Source of the DNA: Alitta virens
Taxonomy: Eukaryota; Annelida; Polychaeta; Phyllodocida; Nereididae
Direction: 5' to 3'
Length of the DNA stretch: 64,000 nt
Assembly: GCA_932294295.1 (NCBI GenBank)
Contig: OW028581.1
Span: 9,445,526-9,509,525 of the forward strand
Each line of letters begins with the position of its first letter. The first letter of the stretch is position 1. Both the position numbers and the translations under genes were made by a program. The notes under the pieces were generated by a model. That model searched no databases. It saw only the letters and a program-made list of their open reading frames with translations, and was not told the DNA's origin. This document shows, one piece after another, positions 1 through 9,526 of this stretch.

Positions 1-1294
1 GACTTGAGTCCCTGAAAACGTTACAAGAGATTGCCTTTATTGGCGTTGTTGGTCTCTCATAACTTTAAAGACAAATATAAATTTATTGAACGTTTTAACT
101 CTAATTCAAGTCTTAACTTAATAAACTAGCTTTTACCAGAACACCATAGGCAGTATAATAAGCAACAATGTCTTTAATGACAATAATCCCTGTGAAAGGT
201 TCTTGGTTTGATAAAAAGTGGTTTATATACTAAATGACATTTATGTGTTTTAATTATATGGTACAGTACAATAAAGTGCTTTAGTTCTAGTGGTTGCAGA
301 GCATAAATGTTGAAGTTGTTCGGTTGTCTTTACATCCTTAAAATGAAATGTATGTGATCTACAGAAAATTAAGATATGAAGCATCTGTCAACCGTTTGGA
401 TGAATATTCCTACATTCCTAGCAAACAATGTAAAAGCCTGTCTGAAAACAATTTGAAATATTGAAAACATTGAAATATGCAGGGAGAGCATAATATTTGA
501 AGACTATAATTGCCATGAATTAAAAAATAAATTGTAGAAAATATTCTCCTGAGCTGGTGTGAGTTTCGCACTGGTTTACTTTGGTTTTGTTTTAATGGTG
601 ATGTGTTCAATTGGGACAGTTTAATATTTGCAGACAATCGCTGCCATGAATTTGGAAGAGAAAAAAAGAAGACATTGAAGAAAATATTCTTGTGAGCTGA
701 TGTGATTTTGGCTCAGGTGTATTGTGCATTAACTGCTTACGTGATGGACTCCTTGCACGATATACTCGATGTCGCAAGAATTATGGTGTTCTTTTTTTTT
801 GATCTTGGTGTCGTTTTTGTGTGTTGAGTTCAATTGCTATTTGGTACAGGTTTATTGTGCAGGTATTTTGTGATGGAGTAGCAACTTAGATCAATTAACT
901 GACTCTCTGCACACTATGCTAGATCCTTATGAAATATAGTTGTCGTACTCTTCTTGCAGAGTTAAATGCTATTGTTTCTCATTTTCTGAAAGTGAAGAGA
1001 AATGCCTGAAACTGTACTCAAATCAATTGAATTATAACTTAGACAAGAAGTTAAAAACGAAAAACACTAATCAATAACATTTCTTCATACTGTCAGAAAA
1101 TGATGGCAGTAAAGTGCCATTGACCAGTCATATGAATTTATCCTACAATGACAAAAAGACTGAGATAGCATTCTGGCTGAGTGCGTAGAATTTAGCCAGG
1201 AAAGCTAATCAACATTCTCACCATCCATTCCTGTTTCCGTGCGTTTGCTGAGCAATACAGGCATGAGGGTTTGCTGCATCGGCAGTGCTATGTT
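1..1294. other. Non-coding stretch with a diverged direct duplication
   Basis: No convincing exon or ORF is visible. The stretch is AT-rich. Around 490-565 and 625-710 two similar blocks occur in direct orientation; both run from taatatttg, through gccatgaatt, to gaaaatattct and gagctg, at a spacing of about 135 bp. This looks like an old tandem duplication. If the lectin-receptor terminal exon just to the right is real, part of this stretch is its 3' UTR or downstream flank; I do not see a clear polyadenylation signal that settles this. Confidence 0.4.
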
Positions 1295-1531
1295 TCAAAA
1301 TAGAGAAAATGTGAGAACATCTTCATTGATGATGATTCTGTTTTTAAAAAGTTCAGGAACTGGTTTCCCAAGGAGCACTGTGTTGTTATCGGTTTTAAGA
1401 CCTGGTCGCTCAATTGGCTCTTTTGTGATTTGCATAGAAACTTCAAGTGGGTGGTGGCAAGGCTTAAACTCAAAATTTGGAGGTGAAATTTTGCAAAAAA
1501 GTTGATCTTTATCATAGGAATTGGAAAAGCT
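1295..1531 (-). CDS. Terminal tail exon of minus-strand lectin-like receptor (candidate)
   Basis: Candidate last coding exon of the receptor gene that runs leftward from 6.6 kb. On the minus strand a pyrimidine-rich acceptor (gctccccag) precedes an open frame of 78 codons followed by a stop. The reading begins SFSNSYDKDQL and ends NEDVLTFSLF. It enters in phase 0, which matches the phase-0 donor of the exon at 2716-2826. There is no membrane span and no recognised domain, and the composition is polar with several prolines, as expected of a cytoplasmic tail. Assignment to the receptor rests on phase, strand and order only; the intron to the previous exon is long (about 1.2 kb). It could be an unrelated ORF. 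No family match is claimed. Confidence 0.4.
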   Translation of the reverse strand, partial: SFSNSYDKDQLFCKISPPNFEFKPCHHPLEVSMQITKEPIERPGLKTDNNTVLLGKPVPELFKNRIIINEDVLTFSLF

Positions 1532-2715
1532 CTGGGGAGCGATATTTTGAAAACATTTATTAAAAACCACCAATTTTAGAGAACCCTAATCTCCTGCATT
1601 GAAAATATTTGAAGTGAGACTTAGCTTTTTGTAAGTATCTAGTTTGTTACCTAATGGAAATAAATGTTATTATACGTTATTATACTCCACTTAAACTATT
1701 TTCCTATTGTTTTGGGAGGGATATAACCATCGTAAATGCTAGTTAACTCCTCCTGAGTGCAAACTGAACTTGTCTTGCATAATAAAGGCAGTAAAACAAA
1801 ACAAACGATCAAAGAAATGAGTAAATATGCCTAGTGGAGTATAGCACTTTTTTTGGTTATATTCCGACGCCAAAGGCGTTGCCTATTCAGGATATGACTA
1901 TTACTTTGGTAACATTACATTGCCTACATTCTCAGAAGACATATGAAGCCTACCTGCCGAAGGTAATCGTAACATAACCCATGTAATGTTATCGTAACTT
2001 ATCCAATCAATCATCCCATTAAAGATTTATCTGTCTATCTTAAGTATGTTAGACTAGCTTAACCCAAGCATTACATGTTATTTTGTTTAGAAGGAGACCC
2101 ACAGTGCTACCAAGTCAACATCAGAACTTGTGAAGATGGTTTATCAATTATGGCATGAGATCACGATGTCAAAGAGGACCAGGGTTTCAACCAGATTGTT
2201 ATCGGATCGATATAAAGTGAACCTATATATTATGACCACCTGTCGTTAAGACTAGTTAAATATAGATCATATCCTAGATTTGCCTTTATTTTTGTCAAAC
2301 GTTTGAGAATACCTCATTATTAAAGCAAAAATAAATGTTGGTAAAGTTTTGGTGAAAAAATTATATAAAAAATAAATTTACATTCCTTGGGTAATCATCT
2401 AGAATATTTTGATCATTGTAATGGTTTTAGCTGATACATTTGTTGTGATGTCTCTTATTAACTCGCTAGCCGAAGTTTTAAATTTTGAGAAAAAAGCAGA
2501 CCTACACTGCTATCCGATTTACATTGAAATACATTGAATTATATTGTAGTACAAGGATTGTGGGCAGGGAGGAAAAGCTGATCAATGATTTAAATTAAAT
2601 AAAACTGACCTTGTCTGTAAATCCAATCCCCCTTCTGCCTGATGTAATCATCTAACTTTTGTCTCTAAATTATTAATAACATATGAGAGCATTTTCTTGC
2701 AACAATTGTACTTAC
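1532..2715. other. Presumed intron, no gene seen
   Basis: AT-rich sequence between the last two candidate tail exons of the minus-strand receptor. I see no ORF, RNA gene or recognisable mobile element in it. Confidence 0.4.
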
Positions 2716-2826
2716 CAATGTACGCTTTACCCTACTGTTTGCGCCTTCTGACTGATTATTTATGTCATTCCTTAAATTGTGATCTTTATTTTCAGCATCT
2801 ATTGTCGTTGCAGGAGAGCGCTGCTG
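2716..2826 (-). CDS. Cytoplasmic-tail exon of lectin-like receptor (candidate)
   Basis: A 37-codon exon on the minus strand, bounded by an acceptor ctatttcag and a strong donor TTG|gtaagt. It reads QQRSPATTIDAENKDH and continues as a polar N/D/E-rich stretch ending VKRTL. Entry and exit are both phase 0, matching the phase-0 donor of the exon at 2933-3148 and the phase-0 acceptor of the exon at 1295-1531. No domain is recognised. The CAG run at the acceptor allows alternative 3-nt (NAGNAG-type) acceptor choices that would add or drop a glutamine. Confidence 0.5.
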
Positions 2827-2932
2827 CTGAAATAGTAAGTACATGTTGATAAATGTGACTTGCTTTATGTTTAAATTTTTTTCTGAATCCATAATTCAGC
2901 CATTTTGTCTCTTTCTGGCTCCAATAACTCAC

Positions 2933-3148
2933 CTGAGTTACATCATCTGAATCTTGTGAATCCTCCACGTCATGCAATATATCAGCATAGTAAGATGTTG
3001 ATGCATTTGTTAGGGGCATTGTTTCTGAACTATTCATCAGAGTAACGGTTACTTGTTCAATTTCCTCAGACGTTGTAGTTTCTGGCGGCTTTTGTGCATT
3101 TCCACTCTCCGTTTCACCATCTTGTTGAACTTCTTGATGGTTCGCTTT
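2933..3148 (-). CDS. Cytoplasmic-tail exon with an ITIM-like tyrosine motif
   Basis: A 72-codon exon on the minus strand, ending at a consensus donor ACTCAG|gtgagt. The acceptor (gacgaaag) is weak, so the 5' edge is uncertain. The frame is open throughout, starts KANHQEVQQDGETESG, and is rich in S/T/E/D with an acidic run DVEDSQDSDD near the end. SYYADI (residues 52-57) fits the S/I/V/L-x-Y-x-x-I/V/L pattern of immunoreceptor inhibitory motifs, and YADI also fits the YxxPhi endocytic signal. Entry and exit are phase 0, like the tail exons of the plus-strand paralog at 22.4-25.5 kb. The link to the membrane-span exon is inferred, because the intervening short exon at 3397-3430 has lost a usable donor. 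Confidence 0.5.
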
Positions 3149-3396
3149 CTTTCGTCAGTCAAAACATCTTGTGATTATAGAACCCGTTCTAACTTCTTCA
3201 TATATATTTTTACATTACTATATTCCCCTGCCAATATGCCTCTACGGTTGTCTTTGTACTTTTCATATGAAAAATAAGTAAACAAATTACTGTTATGTAT
3301 ATTACCAATGATTATTTTATATAAAATGCACGATATAAAGATTTAATACATATACATAAAATAATATCATATAGAAAGTAAACTAACACTTTTTCT

Positions 3397-3430
3397 TCAT
3401 TCTCCTTTTTCCAGTTGTTTCCTGTTTTTA
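3397..3430 (-). CDS. Juxtamembrane tail exon, reads into a stop
   Basis: Short minus-strand segment after an acceptor catcattag. Its first base completes the ATT codon begun by the membrane-span exon (phase 2), and it then reads KNRKQLEKGE followed by TGA. IKNRKQLEK aligns residue for residue with IKTRKQQEV, encoded by the 25-nt exon at 22368-22392 of the plus-strand gene, with the same entry phase. In the plus copy the exon ends with a gtgagt donor after eight codons. Here the matching place reads aaaaaggagaat with no GT, so splicing is probably lost and translation would stop two codons later. The basic residues directly after the membrane span are typical of a stop-transfer sequence. Confidence 0.55.
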
Positions 3431-3672
3431 CTAATGATGAAAATATCATGGATGAAGATCATTTGAAATGGTTGAAAGCTTTGGTAAGCACAGCACATAT
3501 GATATATTGAGAAACAAAAATGATATATTATCTATGTTCTGCATGAAGATATCAGAAAGACATTTTTTAAATATAGGAGATGACTATATGTATCTGTAAA
3601 ACGGATAGGACATAATGTATGAGGGTTAGGCAAAACAATGTAAGATTGATAAAATTTAAATAATATACTCAC

Positions 3673-3751
3673 ATTCTGCAAAAGATGACCAATGCATGAC
3701 TATATGCAATCACCAATATAATCACTATGGTCACAAGAACTGCTATCATTG
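3673..3751 (-). CDS. Transmembrane exon of lectin-like receptor
   Basis: A 79-nt minus-strand exon with a strong acceptor (tttcttcttcag) and donor AAT|gtgagt. It enters in phase 1 and leaves in phase 2. It encodes one hydrophobic span, MIAVLVTIVIILVIAYSH, followed by ALVIFCR, long enough to cross a membrane once. The stalk exon at 4030-4077 leaves in phase 1, so the junction codon is ACA (Thr). The phase-1-in, phase-2-out arrangement is the same as in the plus-strand exon at 22169-22238. The protein is inferred to be a single-pass type I membrane protein with the lectin domains outside the cell. Confidence 0.65.
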
Positions 3752-4029
3752 CTGAAGAAGAAACAAAGAAAAAATCAATCAAGAATTTGGCATAAGAAGA
3801 AGAATAAGAAATACAAACCAATGCATACATTGAGCAGAAATGAGAAACCTATATGTTTGGTACTGATTTATCTGAGAATAAACAAGTACATAATTTGTGG
3901 GTGATTATAAGAAGCATTGCTCTTAATATCCATACTATTAAAGTCAACTTACTACTGTTTCTAAAAAAAGTGTCAATCCAACTACTCTTACACCTTGAAA
4001 TACGTGACTTTCGTAGGCCTCATACTCAC

Positions 4030-4077
4030 TGGAACTTTGTCCTTCATCATCATCAGTCTGACCAAGAATTTCAGTAT
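4030..4077 (-). CDS. Acidic stalk exon of lectin-like receptor
   Basis: A 48-nt minus-strand exon between acceptor agttttacag and donor TCCA|gtgagt, phase 1 at both ends. In the phase that fits the membrane-span exon it reads DTEILGQTDDDEGQSS, an acidic, serine-containing linker of the kind found between an ectodomain and a membrane span. A longer form using a gtgtaa donor about 40 nt further on is also open but has a poorer donor. The preceding lectin exon (5291-5403) leaves in phase 0, so one exon with phase 0 in and phase 1 out seems to be missing between them. Confidence 0.5.
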
Positions 4078-4621
4078 CTGTAAAACTATATCAAGGAAGC
4101 AATATAGATTGTGTTACCTAAAATAACATGGAATGTCTAATAACACCAAGTAAATCTGAAATCCTAAAATTAACCAAGTCTAGGGCGTTTGCCAGAAAGC
4201 ATGGGCTTGTTGTGTTATCCAAATTGAACATTTTATAGAAAGATGAATGACATGACATTCATTAAATCTGAAATTCCATAAACTCCTGAAGTTAACACAA
4301 ATTTAATCAATGACTCTTTAAACATCTGGACATAAAATCATATGGTTCAAGAGATTTCAAGTAATTTCTCAGAACTATAACTGCAACTAAACAATTGTAT
4401 TTGATTTCGTATAATCATCAGTTCACAAATTTGAGTAAACACTACAAAGAGAAATTACCTTTTTAAATAAGGTACTCAAAAATTTTGGTAGTTAGATATG
4501 TGCGATACTCCATAATAACAATTTGTAGGTGTATCTGAACATATACAATATGTTGAAATAAAAGGTCTCCTCAAATTCCTTATAACACTAAATGATCAAT
4601 TTAGACAAGCACAATACCTGA

Positions 4622-5241
4622 ATAGCTGAATGTCGTCTTCCAGACCACTGCTCAATATACACTGCAGAATTAGCAGCTATTTACCTTGCCTTAAAGAACA
4701 TCGAGGACTCGGAATCAAATCATTATGTTATCTATTCAGATTCCAAATCTGCTCTTCAAGCAATCCAAAATAAACAACTTGATAACCCTGGGATCTTAGA
4801 TGTTCTTATTAAGTATTTCCATCTTCACGAATACAGGACACGCTGGCATTGAAGGGAATGAAAAAGCAGACCTGGCAGCAAAAAGGGCTCTTACATGGCC
4901 AAATGTGCCACGTGCGTTTCCCATGCGTTTGGATAAACGCATGGAAAACGCATGGCAAACGCACGTGGCACAATTGCCCATGTACAAAAGAGATAACTGA
5001 TTTTACTATCTCATACACTGATTTTAAAATGACTATAAAATCTTTTATCATGTCTTGCTGGCAAAGACAATGGAATGAATGTAATTACAACAAGTTGCAT
5101 TCAATCTTACCTTGCATTCAAAATAAAATACCTGGTAGGTTTAATACTCGCAAAGATCAAGGAATCTATCACAGATGCCTCATAGGACATTCAAGACTTA
5201 CCCATTTACACCTTTTAGTCAATGAACAATAACACACACAC
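4622..5241 (+). mobile_element. Truncated Nimb/I-type LINE insertion in receptor intron
   Basis: A 5'-truncated, internally deleted copy of the LINE at 14.8-19.9 kb. It starts inside the RNase H domain (AECRLPDHCS, TAELAAIYLALKN) and runs to the basic C-terminal region (LHSILPCIQNKIPGRF). About 26 bp around the GHAG motif of the RNase H are deleted, and the last part of the ORF plus most of the 3' UTR is missing, so the copy jumps from the coding region straight to the aataacacaca tail. The likely target-site duplication is acaatacc at 4611-4618 and 5242-5249. It lies where the last exon of the second lectin domain would be expected. The copy also carries a palindromic mini-element at 4894-4982. 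Confidence 0.8.
4894..4982. mobile_element. 89-bp palindromic MITE-like element, TA target duplication
   Basis: This insertion interrupts the LINE copy between codons that are adjacent in the sister copy at 19.46 kb (ctcttacaaaag uninterrupted). The inserted block begins CATGGCCAAATGTGCCACG and ends as its near reverse complement in CCCATG, so almost the whole element is one hairpin. TA flanks it on both sides (4892-4893 and 4983-4984), while the empty site has a single TA. TA duplication and terminal inverted repeats point to a Tc1/mariner-type non-autonomous element. A second diverged copy lies at 31593-31686. Confidence 0.8.
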
Positions 5242-5290
5242 ACAATACCACAAGCAATGTCACATAATAAAATTTGTCAGCTTGACTTAC

Positions 5291-5403
5291 CTTTTTGACA
5301 GAAGGCATACAACGTTTCATTACAGTATACATCACAATCCACTTCTCAGAAAACTGGTTTAGTTCTTTTTCCTCCCAGTTGTAATGTTTGATATTTGTTC
5401 CAT
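5291..5403 (-). CDS. C-type lectin-like domain 2, second exon
   Basis: A 113-nt minus-strand exon, acceptor gtgttgatag and donor AAG|gtaagt, entering in phase 1 and leaving in phase 0. Joined to the exon at 5493-5696 the boundary codon is GAT and the junction reads WEDGTN, the usual W-x-D-G-T core of C-type lectin-like domains. It continues IKHYNWEEKELNQFSEKW and ends KRCMPSVKK. There is no EPN or QPD triplet and no WND, so calcium-dependent sugar binding by the classical site is unlikely. The closing part of the fold (final Cys pair, YIC-like strand) should be on a further exon, which I cannot find. Confidence 0.7.
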
Positions 5404-5492
5404 CTATCAACACAAAAAGAGGGACACTTTCAGAGATGATACATAAATTGTAATCATGCAATTTCATGTTACAAAAATCATAAATTATCTTC

Positions 5493-5696
5493 CTTCCCAT
5501 TGCCAAAGCCTGTGTGCTAAACCGATAAAGAAGTTTTGATTCAGGAATGGTGCTATTTTATTTCCTAATATGCTAAAATCTTCATGTTTATTGAGGTAGA
5601 ACAAGGTGCTACCCAATTCATGGCATCTTGACATTGCATCAAACCATTTTGTAGGTACCTCTGAGATATATATTGAAGGGATACCTTGCCAGTCAT
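5493..5696 (-). CDS. C-type lectin-like domain 2, first exon (donor lost)
   Basis: A minus-strand exon starting after a strong acceptor (atatttttcag), phase 1. It encodes the first half of a C-type lectin-like domain: KWFDAMSRCHELGSTLFYL (first helix and Cys), then NQNFFIGLAHRLWQWE (the W-I-G-L-like strand and the W before the loop). A length of 204 nt gives phase 1 exit, which is exactly what the next exon needs. But the boundary reads GGGAAG|gaagataa instead of the expected GAAG|gtaagataa; one T appears deleted from the donor. Read without splicing, the frame reaches TAA within two codons. This is strong evidence of damage here, or of a base-call error. Confidence 0.75.
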
Positions 5697-6065
5697 CTGA
5701 AAAATATTGCATGTTCTATTACGGTAACCCCAGATTAAGCATTGTACTGGTGGTATTGAAATTATAATTGTTATTGGTAGTTACTTTACCTGAATTATAT
5801 CTATATATTTATACAATCATTCTTGTTTGTAATCAATTAGTTTTTCCTAATTAAATTTTGTAATATTTTTATTTTTCATTTTGTCTGCTGCAGACAAAAA
5901 AGTATACATATTCAACAACTTAGAATACAATTTTTGAAACCAAAACAACCCATCAAATTGTTAGAATAGTTGAGATTCTTGATAATCTTACCGTAATATA
6001 ATGGCAAATAAAGATGTTAGGATATTAAAGATTCTTGAAAATATTAAAGGCATTTACAATCTTAC

Positions 6066-6161
6066 CATAACGGCAAATGAAATTGTTTATGTTGCTGCAG
6101 TCATCTTTATCCACTTCACCTTCTGCACTAATCACTCCACATAGATGCATCTTCTGGCCAT
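6066..6161 (-). CDS. C-type lectin-like domain 1, second exon
   Basis: A 96-nt minus-strand exon, acceptor gtatgctttag and donor TTATG|gtaaga, phase 1 in and out. With the previous exon it completes a C-type lectin-like domain: DGQKMHLCGVISAEGEVD followed by KDDCSNINNFICRYG. The spacing of the three cysteines and the closing NFIC strand are typical of the family. The carbohydrate-site motifs (EPN/QPD, WND) are absent, so this is a lectin-like rather than a clear sugar-binding domain. The phase-1 exit fits the phase-1 entry of the next exon at 5493-5696, so two domains are joined without a long linker. Confidence 0.8.
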
Positions 6162-6340
6162 CTAAAGCATACAAACAATTTATTTGAATGGCAGAAGATT
6201 TTATGGTAAGGTGTATCAAATTCCAAGATAATTTTTTAATTGCCATTACCATTAGAAAAAAACACCTTTCTATCATAGATGCCAACCAACCAATACTTTT
6301 TTAAATTTTTTCTTAGAAACGTTAACAGAAACTTGCTTAC

Positions 6341-6622
6341 CCGAAAATGATGAGGGCATGTTAGAGAAGGTTTCGTTTAAGGACACATTGTTGATAAATG
6401 TCCATTCTTCCAAATCATTAGCTCTTCCACCCAACCAAATGTATGGATTAGGTCCTAAGTCATCCAGCAATTCAAGTAAGTTCAGCGCACTCTGATTCAC
6501 TTTTTCTGCGAATTGTATCATTGAGAGGCTTTGTGTCTGGCAGAGGTCCTTGCTATCGTGCCAGGTTCTTTTATGTAATAACATTTGTTTGAAAATTGTT
6601 TTGATCGACATTAGTACAGTTC
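6341..6622 (-). CDS. C-type lectin-like domain 1, first exon
   Basis: A 282-nt minus-strand exon, acceptor cttatttatcag and donor TTCGG|gtaagc, phase 1 in and out. It reads HKRTWHDSKDLCQTQSLSM early on (W-x-x-A/S-x-x-x-C helix), LGPNPYIWLGGRANDLEEW in the middle (the W-I/L-G-L strand and following W), then asparagine-rich NNVSLNETFSNM with two N-glycosylation sequons. The gene must start further right, because a signal peptide and start codon are missing; I could not identify them before the transposon-rich region. The protein is inferred to be a cell-surface recognition receptor; the ligand is unknown. Confidence 0.8.
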
Positions 6623-6869
6623 CTGATAAATAAGAAGTTTCAAAAGTCAAAAATTGCAGCACCTCTGAAAACTGTTTAAAAAAAAACGGAATGGATCTTT
6701 TTTATCAGTCTAGTGACACAATAGTAGCACTAGCTTGAATATATTGACAAAATATGCATTTCTTAAAATCCCTCAGAAATAATAGCTTAACACTGATTGT
6801 TTACTTGATAATAATCTTGATGATTGACATACCTGAATAAAGCCCCCATAACTGTACTGGAATATAAAC

Positions 6870-7030
6870 CACACTGATAGATTGATAGATACTTTATTTT
6901 GATAGACATAGGTACATAAATTGTTATAAAGTGAGACATATACATGATATTAACTATGCAATGCATTGTAAGCTATTGTAAATATGAGCCCATCAGGAAA
7001 CCACCCAAGCTGGAATGGTGGCACTTTACA
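6870..7030 (-). mobile_element. Retroposon 3' end, minus strand
   Basis: Read on the minus strand, this stretch ends in aataaagtatctatcaatc followed by further atct-type repeats. That layout (short conserved block, AATAAA-like signal, simple-repeat tail) is typical of the 3' end of a LINE or SINE. The body begins around ccaccattccagcttgg. No coding part remains, so the family cannot be named. Confidence 0.4.
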
Positions 7031-7589
7031 TAAAAAGAAAGAAAAATAAATTAAGATTAAACAAAAGTAATTATGCTTAATTATGCTTTTTGAGTTTCAT
7101 GTGAAGCATTATCTTTAAATTTGCACTAAATATCGGTAACAACATGCAAAACTTTACTAAAAAACATAAATTGTATCTTTGGTAGCTGGTGACTGATACA
7201 ATTTACTGAAGAGGCTTTGGGCCGTATTAATGTAAATTAACTGGTGTGCACGGGAAACATTTTGTGTGCAAAGGAAAACGCCTGCCCACGGGAAAAATGC
7301 AGTCACACTTCTATCACTTCATTTGTATAGGCCTAGCCCTCTGTAGTGAAGTGCACTCAGTGACCCCAACCAATCAGGATATATGTCAGAAAGTTCATTA
7401 GATATATCTTGATTGCAAAAATGTATTTCAGCAATTAAAAGTGCTAAAAAGATGGGGCTTTCAATTAAGTACATGAAATTACATGTTCTACCAAAAGATG
7501 GCAATCTTGTATATGTACATGTGTTTGTACTTTTGCTGTAGTCACATATACATACATCTTCCATAAACAAGCATACATACTTATACACA

Positions 7590-7640
7590 CATAGATAGAT
7601 AGAGAGATAGATAGATAGATTGATAGATTAAAAAGTATTG
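7590..7640. repeat. GATA/TAGA microsatellite
   Basis: Short run of tagatagatagaga followed by gatagatagatagattga, a tetranucleotide repeat with slips. The same simple repeat type forms the tail of the retroposon end just to the left, so it may be the tail of another insertion. Confidence 0.7.
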
Positions 7641-7807
7641 ATTGACCAATTGATATACCATCTACATGTGTGATTGATAGATTGATTTGTTCATTGCAGT
7701 TTAATGCAGGGACTATTTTTCATGGCAAGGAACAGCATTTTTAACTTGAGCACAAATGCAGAACTACTCATGTAAAAGAAATAGAGAAACAATATGACAC
7801 AGCATTA

Positions 7808-8460
7808 ATATTCACTAAATTTCCATTGGCAGAAATGAAACCATTAAAATTGTCATGGCATGAGACCAAGACATATTTTTAATCAAGTATTACCGGGTGG
7901 CAGCACAGTGCCATGATCTCCACTGATCAAAACTGTAATCCAATCACACAAAGGAATTTGTCAAATCCACCAATCATATCAAAGAGGACAATTATTTTGA
8001 TCATGTTTGCACGGAATATGCATACAAATGATGCATGCACCAACTATAGGTAAATCACATGAGCTGACATTGATTTTATTTGAAAAATCATATTTACATT
8101 TTATTTAAAAATAGATTTATCAGCATTGAAATTTACTATAGAAACTCTCACTGGTAGAAATGACAGCGGAACACTGATTGAATTATCATGGCATGAGACC
8201 ATGTCATATTTAAATTAATAATCACCAGGTGGCAGCGCAATGCCATCACTCCATGATATCTGCTGATCAAACTGCATGATCTAATCAAATAAATAAAAAA
8301 ACTTTCATAATTATGAAGCTGTAATCTTTGTGGAGAGTGTCAGCTCATGATGACATATAAAAATGACAGCTGATAACATATTTAAATCAATTATCACGTG
8401 TTTAAATATATGTGTCAAATGAATACCTTTGATCAGCAAGCCTTATTAATCTTTTGCACA
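7808..8460. repeat. Diverged direct duplication, unit about 330 bp
   Basis: Two similar blocks occur in direct orientation. Each contains a ggcagaaatga/ggtagaaatga start, tcatggcatgagacca (around 7855 and 8188), an accgggtggcagc/accaggtggcagc core, and ctgatcaaa near the end. Copies are well diverged with small indels. No coding potential. The rest of 7030-8700 holds nothing else I can name. Confidence 0.6.
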
Positions 8461-8712
8461 AAATGGGTAATAAATCTGAACCTGACATTCATAGAAAACT
8501 CACAATAAATGTAATAATGTGAAAGATTATCGACTTCATATTTGAAATATAATTGGTGTTAAAGGAGATCTGGATGATCCATGTAAAATTGGGTTTACTC
8601 CAGATTCAGGTACAATGTACTGCGCTTTTGTCATTGACACTGTCATTGGGTAACAAAAGCAGAAATGTAGGCTTCTTTGAGTAATCCATAATTTATTGAT
8701 TTCATGTTAAAG

Positions 8713-8842
8713 GATTCTTTGAGTTGTAACTCACCATGGAGCTTCCTCTTACTGACAGTCTTCTTCAGCCTGAATGCAGGTAGTTGAAGAAGACTGTGGG
8801 AAGTAGTCGGAAGCTATCTAGTGAGTTATAAACTCAAGGAAT
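8713..8842. repeat. Imperfect inverted repeat (foldback), arms about 56 bp
   Basis: The left arm (8713-8767), starting attctttgagttgtaactca and reaching gtcttcttca, pairs with the right arm (8785-8842), starting tgaagaagactg and ending gagttataaactcaaggaat. The loop is about 17 nt. Arms carry mismatches and small indels. This is the structure of a small foldback transposon or a hairpin precursor-like sequence; there is no evidence for either beyond the fold. Confidence 0.7.
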
Positions 8843-8904
8843 TGTCAGCATTTGAAGTCCTCAACTGAGATATTTCATTTTTGCTTTTTTCTAGGTAAGG
8901 ATAA

Positions 8905-9526
8905 TGTGATGTAGTTATGTTAAGATAATGGTTACTTTATGTATAACCACCAGGTAGCAGTAATTAGTTATATAATTGTGTAGTAGCCACTAGGTGGCTC
9001 CAGGGGTCTTGGTGGGCATTCTGGTCAGTTGGATCAGTCACTTATAGCCAGTCCATGGTCAGTGTCACATGTGTGGACTGACCAGTGCTTCTATTTTGTG
9101 TGCAGCCAAGTGCTAATGAAGGTAGCTAACTTTATGCTTTTATATTATCGAATATGGTATTTCATAATTATTGGTCACAATTGTAAACTAATATTAATTA
9201 GGTTTCTCATATAATTATTTGTAGTGACATGTGTAGTCCTATGGTTGACAAGCCACATGGGCACATGGTATACACATGGTATGGTTAACGAGATTCATGG
9301 TCAAGAGTCCTGTATAATCTGCATCCTTTGCCTCTTAGGCCAGGTAATTACTAATAGTCAATTATTAAATATATTTATATTATACTTTAAAGCATAGTTT
9401 CTAATTATTTACTTAACAATGTTATTTCTTTTACAGGGTTTCATCTAAACATGTATATGTACAGTAAACGGTTTTGAACCCACACTTTTCTAAGCCAATT
9501 GGTTTTTTGCAAACTTGGTGCAGTCG
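8905..9526 (+). mobile_element. Candidate 5' LTR and primer-binding region of Gypsy element
   Basis: Region immediately upstream of the Gypsy-type gag. It can be read as a long terminal repeat starting tgtgatgtag (8905) and ending ttttttgca (9511), followed by ttggtgcagtcg (9515-9526), which has the position and look of a primer-binding site just inside a 5' LTR. No 3' LTR exists in the window to confirm the ends, so the boundaries are only suggestive. The 450 bp between here and the gag start show no ORF and fit a leader. Confidence 0.3.

Noticed and set aside
1239..1505. Plus-strand 88-codon frame
   Set aside because: Antisense to the minus-strand terminal exon; no splice or homology support.
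2799..2837. Plus-strand exon candidate flanked by ttattttcag and gtaagt
   Set aside because: It lies opposite the minus-strand tail exon 2716-2826, which has a longer frame and matching phases; the plus version is only 13 codons.
3414..3482. Plus-strand exon candidate with acceptor ttttttccag and donor gtaagc reading LFPVFTNDENIMDEDHLKWL
   Set aside because: The splice sites look good, but the left part overlaps the antisense of the minus-strand juxtamembrane exon that has a paralog at 22368, and no neighbouring plus-strand exon joins it.
4800..5232. ORFs across the LINE copy in the receptor intron, both strands
   Set aside because: They are the RNase H and C-terminal text of a truncated LINE plus the palindromic insert, not a host gene.
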